From NCBI GenBank assembly GCA_946478915.1, contig CAMLER010000142.1:1-9905 (forward strand): DNA of 9,905 bases, in the 5' to 3' direction. The notes under the pieces were generated by a model. It searched no databases. It had not been told where the DNA came from and worked only from the letters and a program-made list of their open reading frames with translations. The translations under genes were made by a program, and so were the position numbers. Below are positions 1 through 7,979 of the stretch, one piece after another; position 1 is the stretch's first letter, and every line of letters begins with the position of its first letter. The stretch comes from an uncultured Chryseolinea sp. (GTDB taxonomy: Bacteria; Bacteroidota; Bacteroidia; Cytophagales; Cyclobacteriaceae).

Positions 1-1756
1 CGTCCGGCGTGTGTTCCCATATCTTATCCGCCATGCGCTTTAAGATGGCTATGCGCGATGCGTCATATTGACCCCACGAAGACACATTGCCATTGGCATT
101 TTTTTGGGTGAATCCTTTTGAAAGATCGAAGCGATAGCCATCAAATTTGTACTCATTGATCCAATAATGATTTACTGTGTCGAGGTACTGTTGAGTATAT
201 GTACTCTCGTGGTTCAGATCAAAGAAAACATTGAATGGATGGGTTGCCTCCTGGTTGAACCATGGGCTATTTGCAGACGGCTTGCCGGCGTCAAAGTCGT
301 AATACATCAAAACATAAGGATTTGGAATATCCTGCTGATTCATAACAACATCAAGTATGACTGCAATCCCTTCGGTATGGCAGCGGTCGATAAATTCTTT
401 AAGCTTGTTCTTCGTTCCATAATATTTATCGGGCGCAAACATGAACGTGGGATTGTAGCCCCAGCTTTCATTTCCGTTGAACTCGGTGATTGGCATTAAC
501 TCAATGGCATTCACTCCAAGCGTTTTCAGATAACCCAATGTGTCGATAAGATTTTGATAGTTCCTGTCATTCGGTCCAAAAAAATCGCGCACCAATAATT
601 CATAAATGATAAGATCTTTCTTTTCCGGCTTTTGGAAGTCTGACACTTGCCATTCGTATGGTGCCTGACTGGTCTGCAAAATCGATACGCGATTAAAATA
701 CCATTGGTCTTTTAACGCACTGATGGGAAAGGCTCGCAATGCCGGATATGTATTCTGTGGAATATATTGATCGTCCGGCTCCAGAATCTTGTCGCAATAG
801 GGATCCGCAACATATAATTGCTCATCCACCAAATATTGAAAGGCATATTCTGTTGTCGCATTCAAGCCTGATATTTCCAACCAGAAGTGCTCGCCGTCCT
901 GGTTCATCAGATAATCCGGAAGAATTTTCCAGTCTGTAAAATCACCTACGACATACACAGAATTTTTCAACGGGGCCCATAGGCTCAACGTCGCCTTCGA
1001 AGCATCTGACGGATGATAGTTTATACCAGGGATAATTCCCGGAGGCCGCTCGGCATCGGGACTGTTGCCGGGAAAAATGATTTGGAAGTTTTGTGCCGCG
1101 CTACCGGTGGTTGTTTCAGCCTGCAAAATGATTTCTGCATAGTTCGACGCCGACACAAGATCATAAGTGAAAGCGTACTGCGTTACATCACTTTGGGCAT
1201 CGATCAGAATTCCATCCGCGTAAAGGGAATAGTCAGCTGCCACCGGCGTCTCCGCCGTGATGTTAAGCTCCTCCCCTTCCGCTCCAAAGTAGGGCCGCTG
1301 AACGGGCGTGATCAACTTCATCTCAAAATTTCCGTTCCAGAATGTTGCAATATGATCAGTAGTCTGACCGTTGCTCCAGTCGTTTCCTTTTAATAAGATA
1401 CCAAATTGCGTTTCATTCGTGATATCGGTTTCAAACAACGACAGCGGCGTTATAGTGAGTGTAAAAACAGTTCTTCCACCCGTCACCGACTTTACAAATT
1501 TCACATTGTTTGTTTTTGAAACATCTGCGCCCGCGGGATTTACATTATACTTTGAGTCAATATTACTTCCTGGAATCCAGACCCAGGCAAAAGTATCGCT
1601 AAGGCCGGCGAGCGGTGTTCCCGTCACGTCATAAGAGATCGTTATCGGTGTGTTGGGAGTATAGAAAGTGGGTGTAATGACCGGCGTTATCGATTCTTTT
1701 GACCAGCATAGAAAAGGCATCACTACAAACGCAGCGCATATAATTTTTTTTATCAT
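1..1756 (-). CDS. GH13 alpha-amylase-family glycoside hydrolase, secreted, 3' end outside window
   Basis: Predicted endo-acting alpha-glucan hydrolase; the first 585 residues are visible and the stop lies beyond the left edge. The N-terminus (MIKKIICAAFVVMPFLCWS) looks like a signal peptide. Cys17 has no good lipobox, so I favour ordinary secretion over a lipoprotein. Residues about 22-235 are beta-rich and unassigned. Residues about 245-340 resemble a CBM48/E-set domain (LSLWAPLKNSVYVVGDFTDW). The catalytic barrel starts near 375 (DLIIYELLVRDFF) and includes WGYNP at 432-436. Region I is DVVMNQ (469-474), with Gln where GH13 enzymes normally have His. Region II is GYRFDLSKG, with R542 and nucleophile D544. 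The general-acid Glu and the region IV Asp are off the window, as would be any C-terminal sorting domain. It is the last visible gene of the susC operon, 71 bp after the SusE-like gene. The family call is firm; substrate (starch or maltodextrin) is inferred from the neighbours. Confidence 0.93.
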   Translation of the reverse strand, partial: MIKKIICAAFVVMPFLCWSKESITPVITPTFYTPNTPITISYDVTGTPLAGLSDTFAWVWIPGSNIDSKYNVNPAGADVSKTNNVKFVKSVTGGRTVFTLTITPLSLFETDITNETQFGILLKGNDWSNGQTTDHIATFWNGNFEMKLITPVQRPYFGAEGEELNITAETPVAADYSLYADGILIDAQSDVTQYAFTYDLVSASNYAEIILQAETTTGSAAQNFQIIFPGNSPDAERPPGIIPGINYHPSDASKATLSLWAPLKNSVYVVGDFTDWKILPDYLMNQDGEHFWLEISGLNATTEYAFQYLVDEQLYVADPYCDKILEPDDQYIPQNTYPALRAFPISALKDQWYFNRVSILQTSQAPYEWQVSDFQKPEKKDLIIYELLVRDFFGPNDRNYQNLIDTLGYLKTLGVNAIELMPITEFNGNESWGYNPTFMFAPDKYYGTKNKLKEFIDRCHTEGIAVILDVVMNQQDIPNPYVLMYYDFDAGKPSANSPWFNQEATHPFNVFFDLNHESTYTQQYLDTVNHYWINEYKFDGYRFDLSKGFTQKNANGNVSSWGQYDASRIAILKRMADKIWEHTPD

Positions 1757-1772
1757 GCGAAGAAGTTATAAA

Positions 1773-1800
1773 GCTCTGCGCCCTCAACAGGGCACAGAGC
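1773..1800 (-). terminator. Strong intercistronic hairpin between SusE-like gene and GH13 gene
   Basis: Read on the minus strand, arms GCTCTGTGCCCT and AGGGCGCAGAGC flank a GTTG tetraloop. All 12 pairs form in RNA (8 GC, 3 AU, 1 GU). The plus-strand copy has a C-A mismatch where the minus strand has a G-U pair, so the structure fits minus-strand transcription better. It is followed by TTTATAACTT, a poor U-tract, and the GH13 start codon is only 16 nt beyond the stem. It could be a leaky terminator, a 3' stabiliser of the susCDE message, or a brake on GH13 translation. The hairpin is certain; its role is not. Confidence 0.5.
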
Positions 1801-1827
1801 TAAATCAGTCTAGGTTTATTTGTTTTA

Positions 1828-3213
1828 TTATTTCAGAAAATAGTATTCTCCAGTTCCCGTATTAAAAGTTACAAAGTAGGTACCGTCCTTGGTTGGGATG
1901 TTTGGTCCACCCGCTCCTCCAATCCCACCGGGAAATTCCGATCCGCCCCAGTTATCAGCCCAATCATCGTCAGCCCGGAACTTAGATTCGCCTTCGGTGA
2001 GGGTAAGGATCTTGCTCCACAAAAACGGATTCGATGGGTTTACGGTAAGGTCCGTGTCTGAATCCCATCCGCCAGGAGTTGCTGTTCCTATAATACCTAC
2101 CGCATTATAAGGTGTAGCGTCATTTGCTGGCATGAATGCATATTCACCCGTCGCGTCATTAATGCGCACAACGTATGTACCCGGCTTCACGGTAATATCA
2201 GGGCCATTTCCAAATCCGACTCCCGATGGATAAGTCGGCCCGCCCCAGTTGTTAGCCCAATCGTTGTCCGCGCGGAACTTTGCCTGACCATCAGTAAGCG
2301 TAACAGTTCCAGTCCAGACGTGCTCATCAGACGGATCCTGCGTCAAGTCGGTATCGGCATCCCATCCACCAGGGGTAGCGCTTCCTATTATTCCAATCGA
2401 CGCGAACGTTGGCGTGGTCAAGGCAGTGAAGGAATATGCTCCAGTTTCAGCATTGAAAGTAACCTTGTAATATCCTGAGTTGGTGACTGGTATATCCGGA
2501 CCACCCTGGCTTCCTGTTCCTTCAGGAAATGCAGTATCACCCCAGTTGGTGTCCCAGCTGTCAAACGCCCTGAATTTGACTTTCTTACCGCCTTCGAGGT
2601 ATAGGGTAACTGTCCATGTTTCCTTGTCGACCCGGGTAGCATCCGCGAGGCGCATATCGGTGTCGTTGTCCCAGCCTCCCGGGGTAGCATCTCCAATAAT
2701 TCCAACCGTACAGAAGCTTCCACATTCGCTGGATTGGAATGTTGTTGCAGACCTGACAATAACCGAAGAAAACAGCGGCTCGGATTCGACCCCATTGATC
2801 GTAGATCGTACGCGTAGGTTCACCGTTGATTCTTCAAATGGTGGAAGGCCCAAAGCAAGCATCGCATTATTCATTGCTTCCACGGTCACCGAAAGCTGAT
2901 TTCCGGTTGTTGTGCCCAGATTCTTAGCACTGCTGAAGTCAGCATTGTCGTCAACTTCAACAACATAATTAGTCGATAGCTGTATGCCGTAGTCAGTTCT
3001 ATTCCACTTTAGAACTTCGAAGATCTCTCCCATGTTTTCCTCCGTAAAAACTGCAGCGGATGCCGAGGCAGGATTTTCGAATGCGGGCGCGACAAAGGTG
3101 CTGCTGTCTCCCAAGACAGGATCGAGCGGTTCATCTGAACAACTGATGGCGAACGCTGTGCAAAAAGCAACCAGCACAAAACTCTTGAATTTTCTTATTG
3201 TAGCCATAATCAT
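1828..3213 (-). CDS. susE: SusE/SusF-like starch-binding outer-membrane lipoprotein with three CBM repeats
   Basis: Non-catalytic surface lipoprotein of 461 residues predicted to bind alpha-glucan next to SusC/SusD. A signal peptide ends in AISC, with lipidated Cys25 followed by SDEP, an acidic stretch of the kind that exports Bacteroidota lipoproteins to the surface. Residues about 28-155 form a SusE-type N-terminal domain. Three tandem repeats follow, each opening with GIIGxATPGGWDxDTD (valine or isoleucine before it at residues 170, 273 and 372) and carrying KFRAxxxWxxNWG and a late GGPDI or similar motif. Bacteroides SusE has two such domains and SusF has three, so this single protein is SusF-like in repeat number. 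ATG at 3213 is preferred because it overlaps the susD stop as ATGA, implying coupled translation. A second in-frame ATG two codons later (Met3) is possible. There is no separate SusF gene in the window. Confidence 0.9.
   Translation of the reverse strand: MIMATIRKFKSFVLVAFCTAFAISCSDEPLDPVLGDSSTFVAPAFENPASASAAVFTEENMGEIFEVLKWNRTDYGIQLSTNYVVEVDDNADFSSAKNLGTTTGNQLSVTVEAMNNAMLALGLPPFEESTVNLRVRSTINGVESEPLFSSVIVRSATTFQSSECGSFCTVGIIGDATPGGWDNDTDMRLADATRVDKETWTVTLYLEGGKKVKFRAFDSWDTNWGDTAFPEGTGSQGGPDIPVTNSGYYKVTFNAETGAYSFTALTTPTFASIGIIGSATPGGWDADTDLTQDPSDEHVWTGTVTLTDGQAKFRADNDWANNWGGPTYPSGVGFGNGPDITVKPGTYVVRINDATGEYAFMPANDATPYNAVGIIGTATPGGWDSDTDLTVNPSNPFLWSKILTLTEGESKFRADDDWADNWGGSEFPGGIGGAGGPNIPTKDGTYFVTFNTGTGEYYFLK
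1831..2706 (-). repeat. Three tandem about 300-bp coding repeats (SusE/F carbohydrate-binding modules)
   Basis: The C-terminal two-thirds of the SusE-like gene consists of three direct repeats of about 99-103 codons, starting (minus-strand reading) near 2706, 2397 and 2100. Each encodes ATPGGWD and, about 40 residues later, KFRA...W..NWG. Units 2 and 3 are closer to each other (WANNWGG and WADNWGG) than to unit 1 (WDTNWGD), which is also preceded by a Cys pair (CGSFC). This suggests a more recent duplication of units 2 and 3. Confidence 0.85.
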
Positions 3214-4781
3214 TCAGTTATATATCCGGGGTTTTGTTCCAAAGTTGGATTGGCGCCGATATCGGCAGCAGGAATAGGAAAGAGATCTCGGAAGGATTCC
3301 GTAGCAGTTCCCTCTTTTACTTTTCCTTTCCATGGCCATATGTAATCGCCGCCTGTGAATTTGTTAAACCTGATCAGATCAGTTCGGCGATGTCCTTCAT
3401 AATATAATTCGCGGGCCCGTTCGTCAAGAATAAAATCGAGGGTCAGATCTCCGCTTGCAATATTTCCGGAAGCATCGCCATAGGCACGTTCGCGAATCTC
3501 ATTTACGTAGTCCAGGGCCTCCGTTGCGCTTCCCCCTGCTCCACCCCTCAGCACAGCTTCCGCATACATCAGGTACGCATCCGCCAAACGGAACATTGGC
3601 CAATCTGTATCTACAAAATCGGGGTGAGCGTGCGTTGCGTCGCTGCCATCCAGTTTTCTGTTCCTGAATTTTGTGATAGCATAGCCTTCAGTAAACTGGC
3701 CAATGTCGTTGATATCAAGCGTCTGTCCATCGGTCCAGAACAGTGCACGGGAATCTGTATCTCCGGTGATGTCATCAAATTTTTCTACCAGCGATGACGT
3801 CGTTCTGAGTCCGCCCCATCCTCCACCGACACCAAACATCGCATCGGGAGGCATCGATCCACCAATCGGAGCATGAACCAGATAGACCATTCCGCCATAA
3901 GATTGCGTATTGGCACCATCATAGGTAATGGAAAAAATCATCTCCGGACTAGTGTCGTTATCAGCCACAAAGTTGTGAAGGTATTGCTCTGATAATGTAT
4001 AAGGGGCGGCAATAACTTTCTTCAATGCGGCGATGCTTTCAGTGTACTTGGCCTGACCGATATAGACTTCCGCATTGAGATAAAGTTTTGCCAGCAACAT
4101 GGCTGCAGCGCCCTGGTCCGCCCTCCCGTACTCAAACTTAGCTGCACCAAGTTCTGATTCGATTGCAATCAATTCTGATTCGATATAGGCAAACAGTTCA
4201 GCGCGGGTCGTCTGCTTCGGAAAATAAGCGCCAGGCTGATCAGCTTCGGTGACGAACGGCGGATTGCCGAACATGTCAATGGCGTGATAGTAAGCCAATG
4301 CTCTAAGGAACCTTGCTTCCGCATGATACTTCCTGATATCCGAATCATTATTTCCAGCTGTCACCCTAATGTATTCATTGCAAAGTGAAGCGGTGTACAT
4401 TATCCTTGAATAAACGGCCGCGATAAATACATCGTTAGCAGTCCAGGTATGCCAGTGAAAATCCTTAATTGTGGCGTCATTCCATGATATGACTGCCTCA
4501 TCAGTGGTTAACTCCTGGCAGTTCCAGTACTGACGTAAGTAGTTTCCAAATCCTTCGTCAATACCGGCGATATCCGGTTGGCCCGCGGGGCCCTGTTGCC
4601 CGCTTAGGGCAAACGTTGCATACAATTTTGCGAGCCCCTGCTTGTAGGCTTCCGGACTGTCATACACATCCGCAGAAGTTACAAGATTTGGGTCGATCGG
4701 TTTTACGTCAAGATCGTTTACACAGGAGGACCATCCCAGCGCAACGACTACCGCGATTAGATATATATATAATTTCTTCAT
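3210..4781 (-). CDS. susD: SusD-family starch-binding outer-membrane lipoprotein
   Basis: Surface glycan-binding lipoprotein that caps the SusC transporter. It has 523 residues, normal for the family. The signal peptide ends in WSSC, with lipidated Cys20 followed by VNDLD. The N-terminal half has the SusD helical pattern, with RQYWNCQELTTDEA at 83-96, a stretch typical of starch-type SusD proteins. The C-terminal half has the hallmark ERARELYYEGHRRTDLIRF and ends with IPAADIGANPTLEQNPGY. It starts 17 bp after the susC stop and overlaps the next gene by 4 bp, so it is in the same operon. No Shine-Dalgarno sequence is evident in the gap. Binding of maltooligosaccharides is inferred from this motif and from the GH13, GH31 and SusE-like neighbours. 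Confidence 0.95.
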   Translation of the reverse strand: MKKLYIYLIAVVVALGWSSCVNDLDVKPIDPNLVTSADVYDSPEAYKQGLAKLYATFALSGQQGPAGQPDIAGIDEGFGNYLRQYWNCQELTTDEAVISWNDATIKDFHWHTWTANDVFIAAVYSRIMYTASLCNEYIRVTAGNNDSDIRKYHAEARFLRALAYYHAIDMFGNPPFVTEADQPGAYFPKQTTRAELFAYIESELIAIESELGAAKFEYGRADQGAAAMLLAKLYLNAEVYIGQAKYTESIAALKKVIAAPYTLSEQYLHNFVADNDTSPEMIFSITYDGANTQSYGGMVYLVHAPIGGSMPPDAMFGVGGGWGGLRTTSSLVEKFDDITGDTDSRALFWTDGQTLDINDIGQFTEGYAITKFRNRKLDGSDATHAHPDFVDTDWPMFRLADAYLMYAEAVLRGGAGGSATEALDYVNEIRERAYGDASGNIASGDLTLDFILDERARELYYEGHRRTDLIRFNKFTGGDYIWPWKGKVKEGTATESFRDLFPIPAADIGANPTLEQNPGYITE

Positions 4782-4798
4782 AAGATAAGTCGTTAGGA

Positions 4799-7700
4799 TT
4801 AATAAGTTAAATTGATACCTACGAGGAACACGCGCGGTCTGGGATAGATGTTATTGTCAATCCCGGGATTCGAAACAACGATGTTGTTTTGAAGCGAAGT
4901 GTTGTTTACTTCAGGATCAATACCGCTGTAATCGGTAATAACAAATGCATTCTGCACTGTAAAGCTTAGGCGAGCCCGCAACTTCTTTGAAACCAGCTGA
5001 TCGAAATTGTATCCGACGCTCATATTATCCATTTTGAAAAAAGACGCATTTTCCACGAAGTGGTCCGACCAGTACCGCGGATTAATAAACTGTGTCTTCT
5101 CAAGATCTTTGGGCACGTTGCCAAAGAATCCCGACTGAATATATATTGCTGAATAGGTCGCTCCAGACAATACATTGTTGTACACATAATTGTCGATGCT
5201 AAACCTTCCGGAGAAAGAAAAATCGAACTGCTTGAATCTGAGACTTGAGTTGAGTCCCATAAGAATTCTTGGTGCTGGGCTGTGATAATGATATTTATTC
5301 AGATTATTGCTGGAAACTGATCCGCCGGATCCCGTTCTATCAACATATAAATCTTCTATTGGAATGCCGTCTGAATCGTAAACCTGCTCGAATACATAAA
5401 ATGAATTGGCCGGATATCCTACGGTATGAATTTGAATCATGTTCCCTACTCCGCCGGAAATGCCACCGACATTTACGCCAGTGTACGTCGGGTCATCTGT
5501 CAAAGTGAGCTTCGAGATCCTATTTACATTGTGGGTAAGATTGAATCCAACATTCCACTCAAGATCTTTCTTTTCGATAGGCTTCACGTTAAGCGTAAAT
5601 TCGATACCCTTGTTTTCCAGGTTACCAACGTTAGTGGTAAGGTAGTTTGAAAAGTTGCTGCCATTGGCAATGGGAACGTTGTTAATCAGGTCCTTTGTCT
5701 CACGTTGATACACGTCAACGCTTGCCGTTACTCTGTCGTTAAATAATCCTACGTCAAGGCCGATATCATATGTTGTTGTCTCTTCCCATTTGATGTTTGC
5801 ATCATATGGGTCCGGACGAAGTGTGGGAACAAATTGACTTCCAAACTGATAGGATGCGCCCCCTATACTTTGACGATAGATCGGCAAGTAGGGGTAATAG
5901 CCGCCCGGTATGTCCTGCTGACCCGTCACGCCATAACTGGCTCTTAACTTCAAGTCTGACAAGCCTTTCACAGAACTTAAGAAACGCTCATCTTTCAGAC
6001 GCCACGCGAGGGCTACTGCCGGAAACAATCCCCACCGGTTTTCTTTTGAGAACCTTGATGATCCGTCATCCCGCAATGTGGCTGTCAACAAGTATTTTCC
6101 ATTAAGGGTATAGTTGAGCCGGCCGAAAAAAGAAACCAGATAATTTTCATTGGCGAATGCAGAGTTGTCTCTTACGATTGGGGTTTCGTCACCACTCCTT
6201 TGAAAGTTAGTTCCCTCACGTTTGAAATGCTGCCAGGAGTAACCTGCGGTAACATCGAACTTATGTTTGTCGATTACTTTAACGTAGTTCAGGTAGAAAT
6301 CAAACACTTTCGACTGATTCTTGCCGGTGTAGTCAATTAGTTCGCCTGTACCAGTAGTATAGTTCCTATAGATCCATGGTGCCTCAGGCGCGGTGTTATT
6401 CATTCCGTCACTGTTGGAAATATCGAATCCTCCATTAACATTAGCGCGCAGGTCAGGAAGGAATGGGAACCGGTAGTCAAGTTGCAGCGTACCTATTGTC
6501 CGGTCAACATCGGAAACGTTGTTTGTGTATTGAAGCATCGCCACCGGGTTGCTGGATGCGAACGTATTGGGATCGCCATCGGGATCCATCGACCCATCAG
6601 GAAGCGTTTGATCGAGGTTGACCCAGGTGAAATATCCGCCATAGCGCGTATTACCGTTTCTGACAGGTTGTGTAGGATCAAAAGAAACTGCAGAACCAAC
6701 TGCGCCCGTATTTCCAAAATTAGTTTTCGAGTTTACATATTTTATACTCGCATTGATTTTCAGATGATCATCCAGCAACGACGGATTAACGTTCAGGCTA
6801 AGCGTGTTTCGCTTCATGTCGGTAGTTTTCAGAATACCTTCCTGGTTGGTATAGCCATAGGAAAAACGAAACGGCACGTCTTTCACGGCGCCACCAATAT
6901 TGATGTTGTGATCGTGCGTAAATGCTTCCTGATAAATTTCTTTCTGCCAATCCGTACTTGCGGTTCCCTGCCGCTCCAGTGAGTTTTCGTTTAGCCCGCT
7001 TATTGTGCCCGATTCAACGAGATCTGCGGTCAGAGCACGATACTCATCCCCGCTGAGAACGTCAATAAATTCTGTCGCCTTGCTGATAGAGAACGTTCCA
7101 TTGTAGTTGATTTCAGGCCTGCCTTCTTTACCCTTTTTTGTTGTGACTATGATAACACCATTCGAAGCGCGGGAACCATAGATTGCTGTTGCAGATGCGT
7201 CTTTCAGAATCGTGTACGATTCGATGTCATTCGGATTAATTGATGCCAATGGATTTGACATCCCCTTCACTTCGGAATTGTCGACTGGAAATCCATCGAT
7301 AATGATCAACGGATCATTGCTTGCGCCGATAGAGGAGCCTCCGCGTATCCGGATCGTTGAACCACTACCTGGTGCCCCACTATTAGAGGTTATTTGTACA
7401 CCGGCAACACGACCCACAATAAGATCCTGCGGCGAGCCGACAACCGAACGGTTGAAGTCTTTGGTACTTATCGCAGTGACAGACCCCGTCAAGTCTTCTT
7501 TCTTTTGTTCACCATAGCCAATGATTACAACTTCCGATAGTGCAGTAACGTCCGGTTGAAGCGTAACGCTAACATTAGATTGAGCACCGACGGGTACCTC
7601 TTGCGTTGTGAAGCCGACGAACGAAAATACGAGAATAGCGTTTTCACCGGTGGTAATAGAGTAAGTACCATCGACACCAGTAACAGTGCCGTTAGAAGTC

Positions 7701-7849
7701 CCTTTTTCGAGGATACTAACGCCAGGCAGAGCAGAGCCATCCTCCCCGGAGGTCACCGTCCCGGTGACGCTTGTCTGGCCCGTTGCGATAGAACAACAGA
7801 GGACCACAAGGAGGAAAGTCCATGATTTAAACAGATAAAATTTGATCAT
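4799..7849 (-). CDS. susC: SusC/RagA-family TonB-linked outer-membrane transporter
   Basis: TonB-dependent beta-barrel channel, 1016 residues, that imports oligosaccharides delivered by SusD using energy from TonB/ExbBD (not in this window). A signal peptide is likely cleaved near residue 24 (SIATG/QTSV). Residues about 27-102 are a carboxypeptidase-regulatory-like domain (GSALPGVSILEKGTSNGTVT). The SusC signature SEVVIIGYGEQKKEDLTGSV spans 105-124. The plug domain follows to about 236, with IRIRGGSSIG, PLIIIDGFPVDN and ILKDASATAIYGSRASNG. The remainder is the barrel, ending in VFLVGINLTY as expected for a C-terminal strand. There is no N-terminal STN signalling domain, so an anti-sigma relay is unlikely. 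It is the first gene of the operon; control probably comes from the LacI protein encoded divergently. Confidence 0.97.
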   Translation of the reverse strand: MIKFYLFKSWTFLLVVLCCSIATGQTSVTGTVTSGEDGSALPGVSILEKGTSNGTVTGVDGTYSITTGENAILVFSFVGFTTQEVPVGAQSNVSVTLQPDVTALSEVVIIGYGEQKKEDLTGSVTAISTKDFNRSVVGSPQDLIVGRVAGVQITSNSGAPGSGSTIRIRGGSSIGASNDPLIIIDGFPVDNSEVKGMSNPLASINPNDIESYTILKDASATAIYGSRASNGVIIVTTKKGKEGRPEINYNGTFSISKATEFIDVLSGDEYRALTADLVESGTISGLNENSLERQGTASTDWQKEIYQEAFTHDHNINIGGAVKDVPFRFSYGYTNQEGILKTTDMKRNTLSLNVNPSLLDDHLKINASIKYVNSKTNFGNTGAVGSAVSFDPTQPVRNGNTRYGGYFTWVNLDQTLPDGSMDPDGDPNTFASSNPVAMLQYTNNVSDVDRTIGTLQLDYRFPFLPDLRANVNGGFDISNSDGMNNTAPEAPWIYRNYTTGTGELIDYTGKNQSKVFDFYLNYVKVIDKHKFDVTAGYSWQHFKREGTNFQRSGDETPIVRDNSAFANENYLVSFFGRLNYTLNGKYLLTATLRDDGSSRFSKENRWGLFPAVALAWRLKDERFLSSVKGLSDLKLRASYGVTGQQDIPGGYYPYLPIYRQSIGGASYQFGSQFVPTLRPDPYDANIKWEETTTYDIGLDVGLFNDRVTASVDVYQRETKDLINNVPIANGSNFSNYLTTNVGNLENKGIEFTLNVKPIEKKDLEWNVGFNLTHNVNRISKLTLTDDPTYTGVNVGGISGGVGNMIQIHTVGYPANSFYVFEQVYDSDGIPIEDLYVDRTGSGGSVSSNNLNKYHYHSPAPRILMGLNSSLRFKQFDFSFSGRFSIDNYVYNNVLSGATYSAIYIQSGFFGNVPKDLEKTQFINPRYWSDHFVENASFFKMDNMSVGYNFDQLVSKKLRARLSFTVQNAFVITDYSGIDPEVNNTSLQNNIVVSNPGIDNNIYPRPRVFLVGINLTY

Positions 7850-7884
7850 ATGGATAATTTAGATTAGGGATAAAGTCGGGTACA

Positions 7885-7895
7885 AACGGTTGCGA
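7885..7895 (+). promoter_or_regulatory. Promoter-proximal operator half-site for the LacI regulator
   Basis: AACGGTTGCGA is an exact 11-bp copy of the right half of the palindromic operator, starting 83 bp away in the same orientation. The expected left half is absent here. The site lies just downstream of the proposed susC -7 box, about where transcription would begin, so a bound regulator could block initiation. Binding is inferred. Confidence 0.45.
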
Positions 7896-7898
7896 TTA

Positions 7899-7932
7899 GA
7901 AAAGTACACAAACACACACACAGAAAAATCAA
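7899..7932 (-). promoter_or_regulatory. Candidate susC promoter (Bacteroidota-type)
   Basis: On the minus strand TACTTTTC (7899-7906) matches the Bacteroidota -7 consensus TAnnTTTG at all but the last base. A TTG at 7930-7932 could be the -33 element, but the 23-bp spacer is longer than the usual 19-21 bp. The spacer contains a (CA)5 tract. Transcription would start around 7892, giving a leader of about 43 nt before the susC ATG. This is the best match in the intergenic region but not a strong one. Confidence 0.35.
7913..7922. repeat. (CA)5 dinucleotide tract in the susC promoter spacer
   Basis: Five CA units in a row (TG on the susC-sense strand), with the interrupted ACACAA just before, sit between the proposed -33 and -7 elements of susC. 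Such short tracts can slip during replication and alter promoter spacing; whether this one does is unknown. Confidence 0.7.
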
Positions 7933-7956
7933 TTTTGTGGATGAAAATTCACGAAA

Positions 7957-7978
7957 TCGTAACCGTTAACGGTTGCGA
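7957..7978. promoter_or_regulatory. Palindromic operator, likely for the LacI-family regulator
   Basis: The core AACCGTTAACGGTT (7961-7974) is a perfect 14-bp palindrome. It extends to 22 bp (TCGT on the left, GCGA on the right) with a single mismatched pair. Even symmetry with a CG-containing centre fits LacI/PurR-family operators. It lies in the divergent region, 75 bp before the lacI-type start codon and 108 bp before the susC start, so it could serve both promoters. The palindrome is visible; assignment to the adjacent regulator is inference from position and family. Confidence 0.7.
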
Positions 7979-7979
7979 C

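Noticed and set aside
2480..2899. Open frame of 139 codons on the plus strand opposite the SusE-like gene.
   Set aside because: Antisense to a well-supported gene whose repeats and lipoprotein signal are clear; no independent coding signal.
4761..4772. (AT)n tract within the first codons of susD, which could shift the reading frame by slippage.
   Set aside because: It is short and encodes an ordinary signal-peptide stretch (LYIYL); AT-rich lysine/tyrosine/isoleucine codons explain it.
6482..6982. Open frame of 166 codons on the plus strand inside susC.
   Set aside because: It lies wholly opposite a clear susC coding region, has no recognisable domain or credible protein composition, and is a by-product of codon bias.
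7874..7895. A second full palindromic operator at the susC start site.
   Set aside because: Only the right half matches; the mirrored left half agrees at about one position of eleven, so it is kept as a half-site only.
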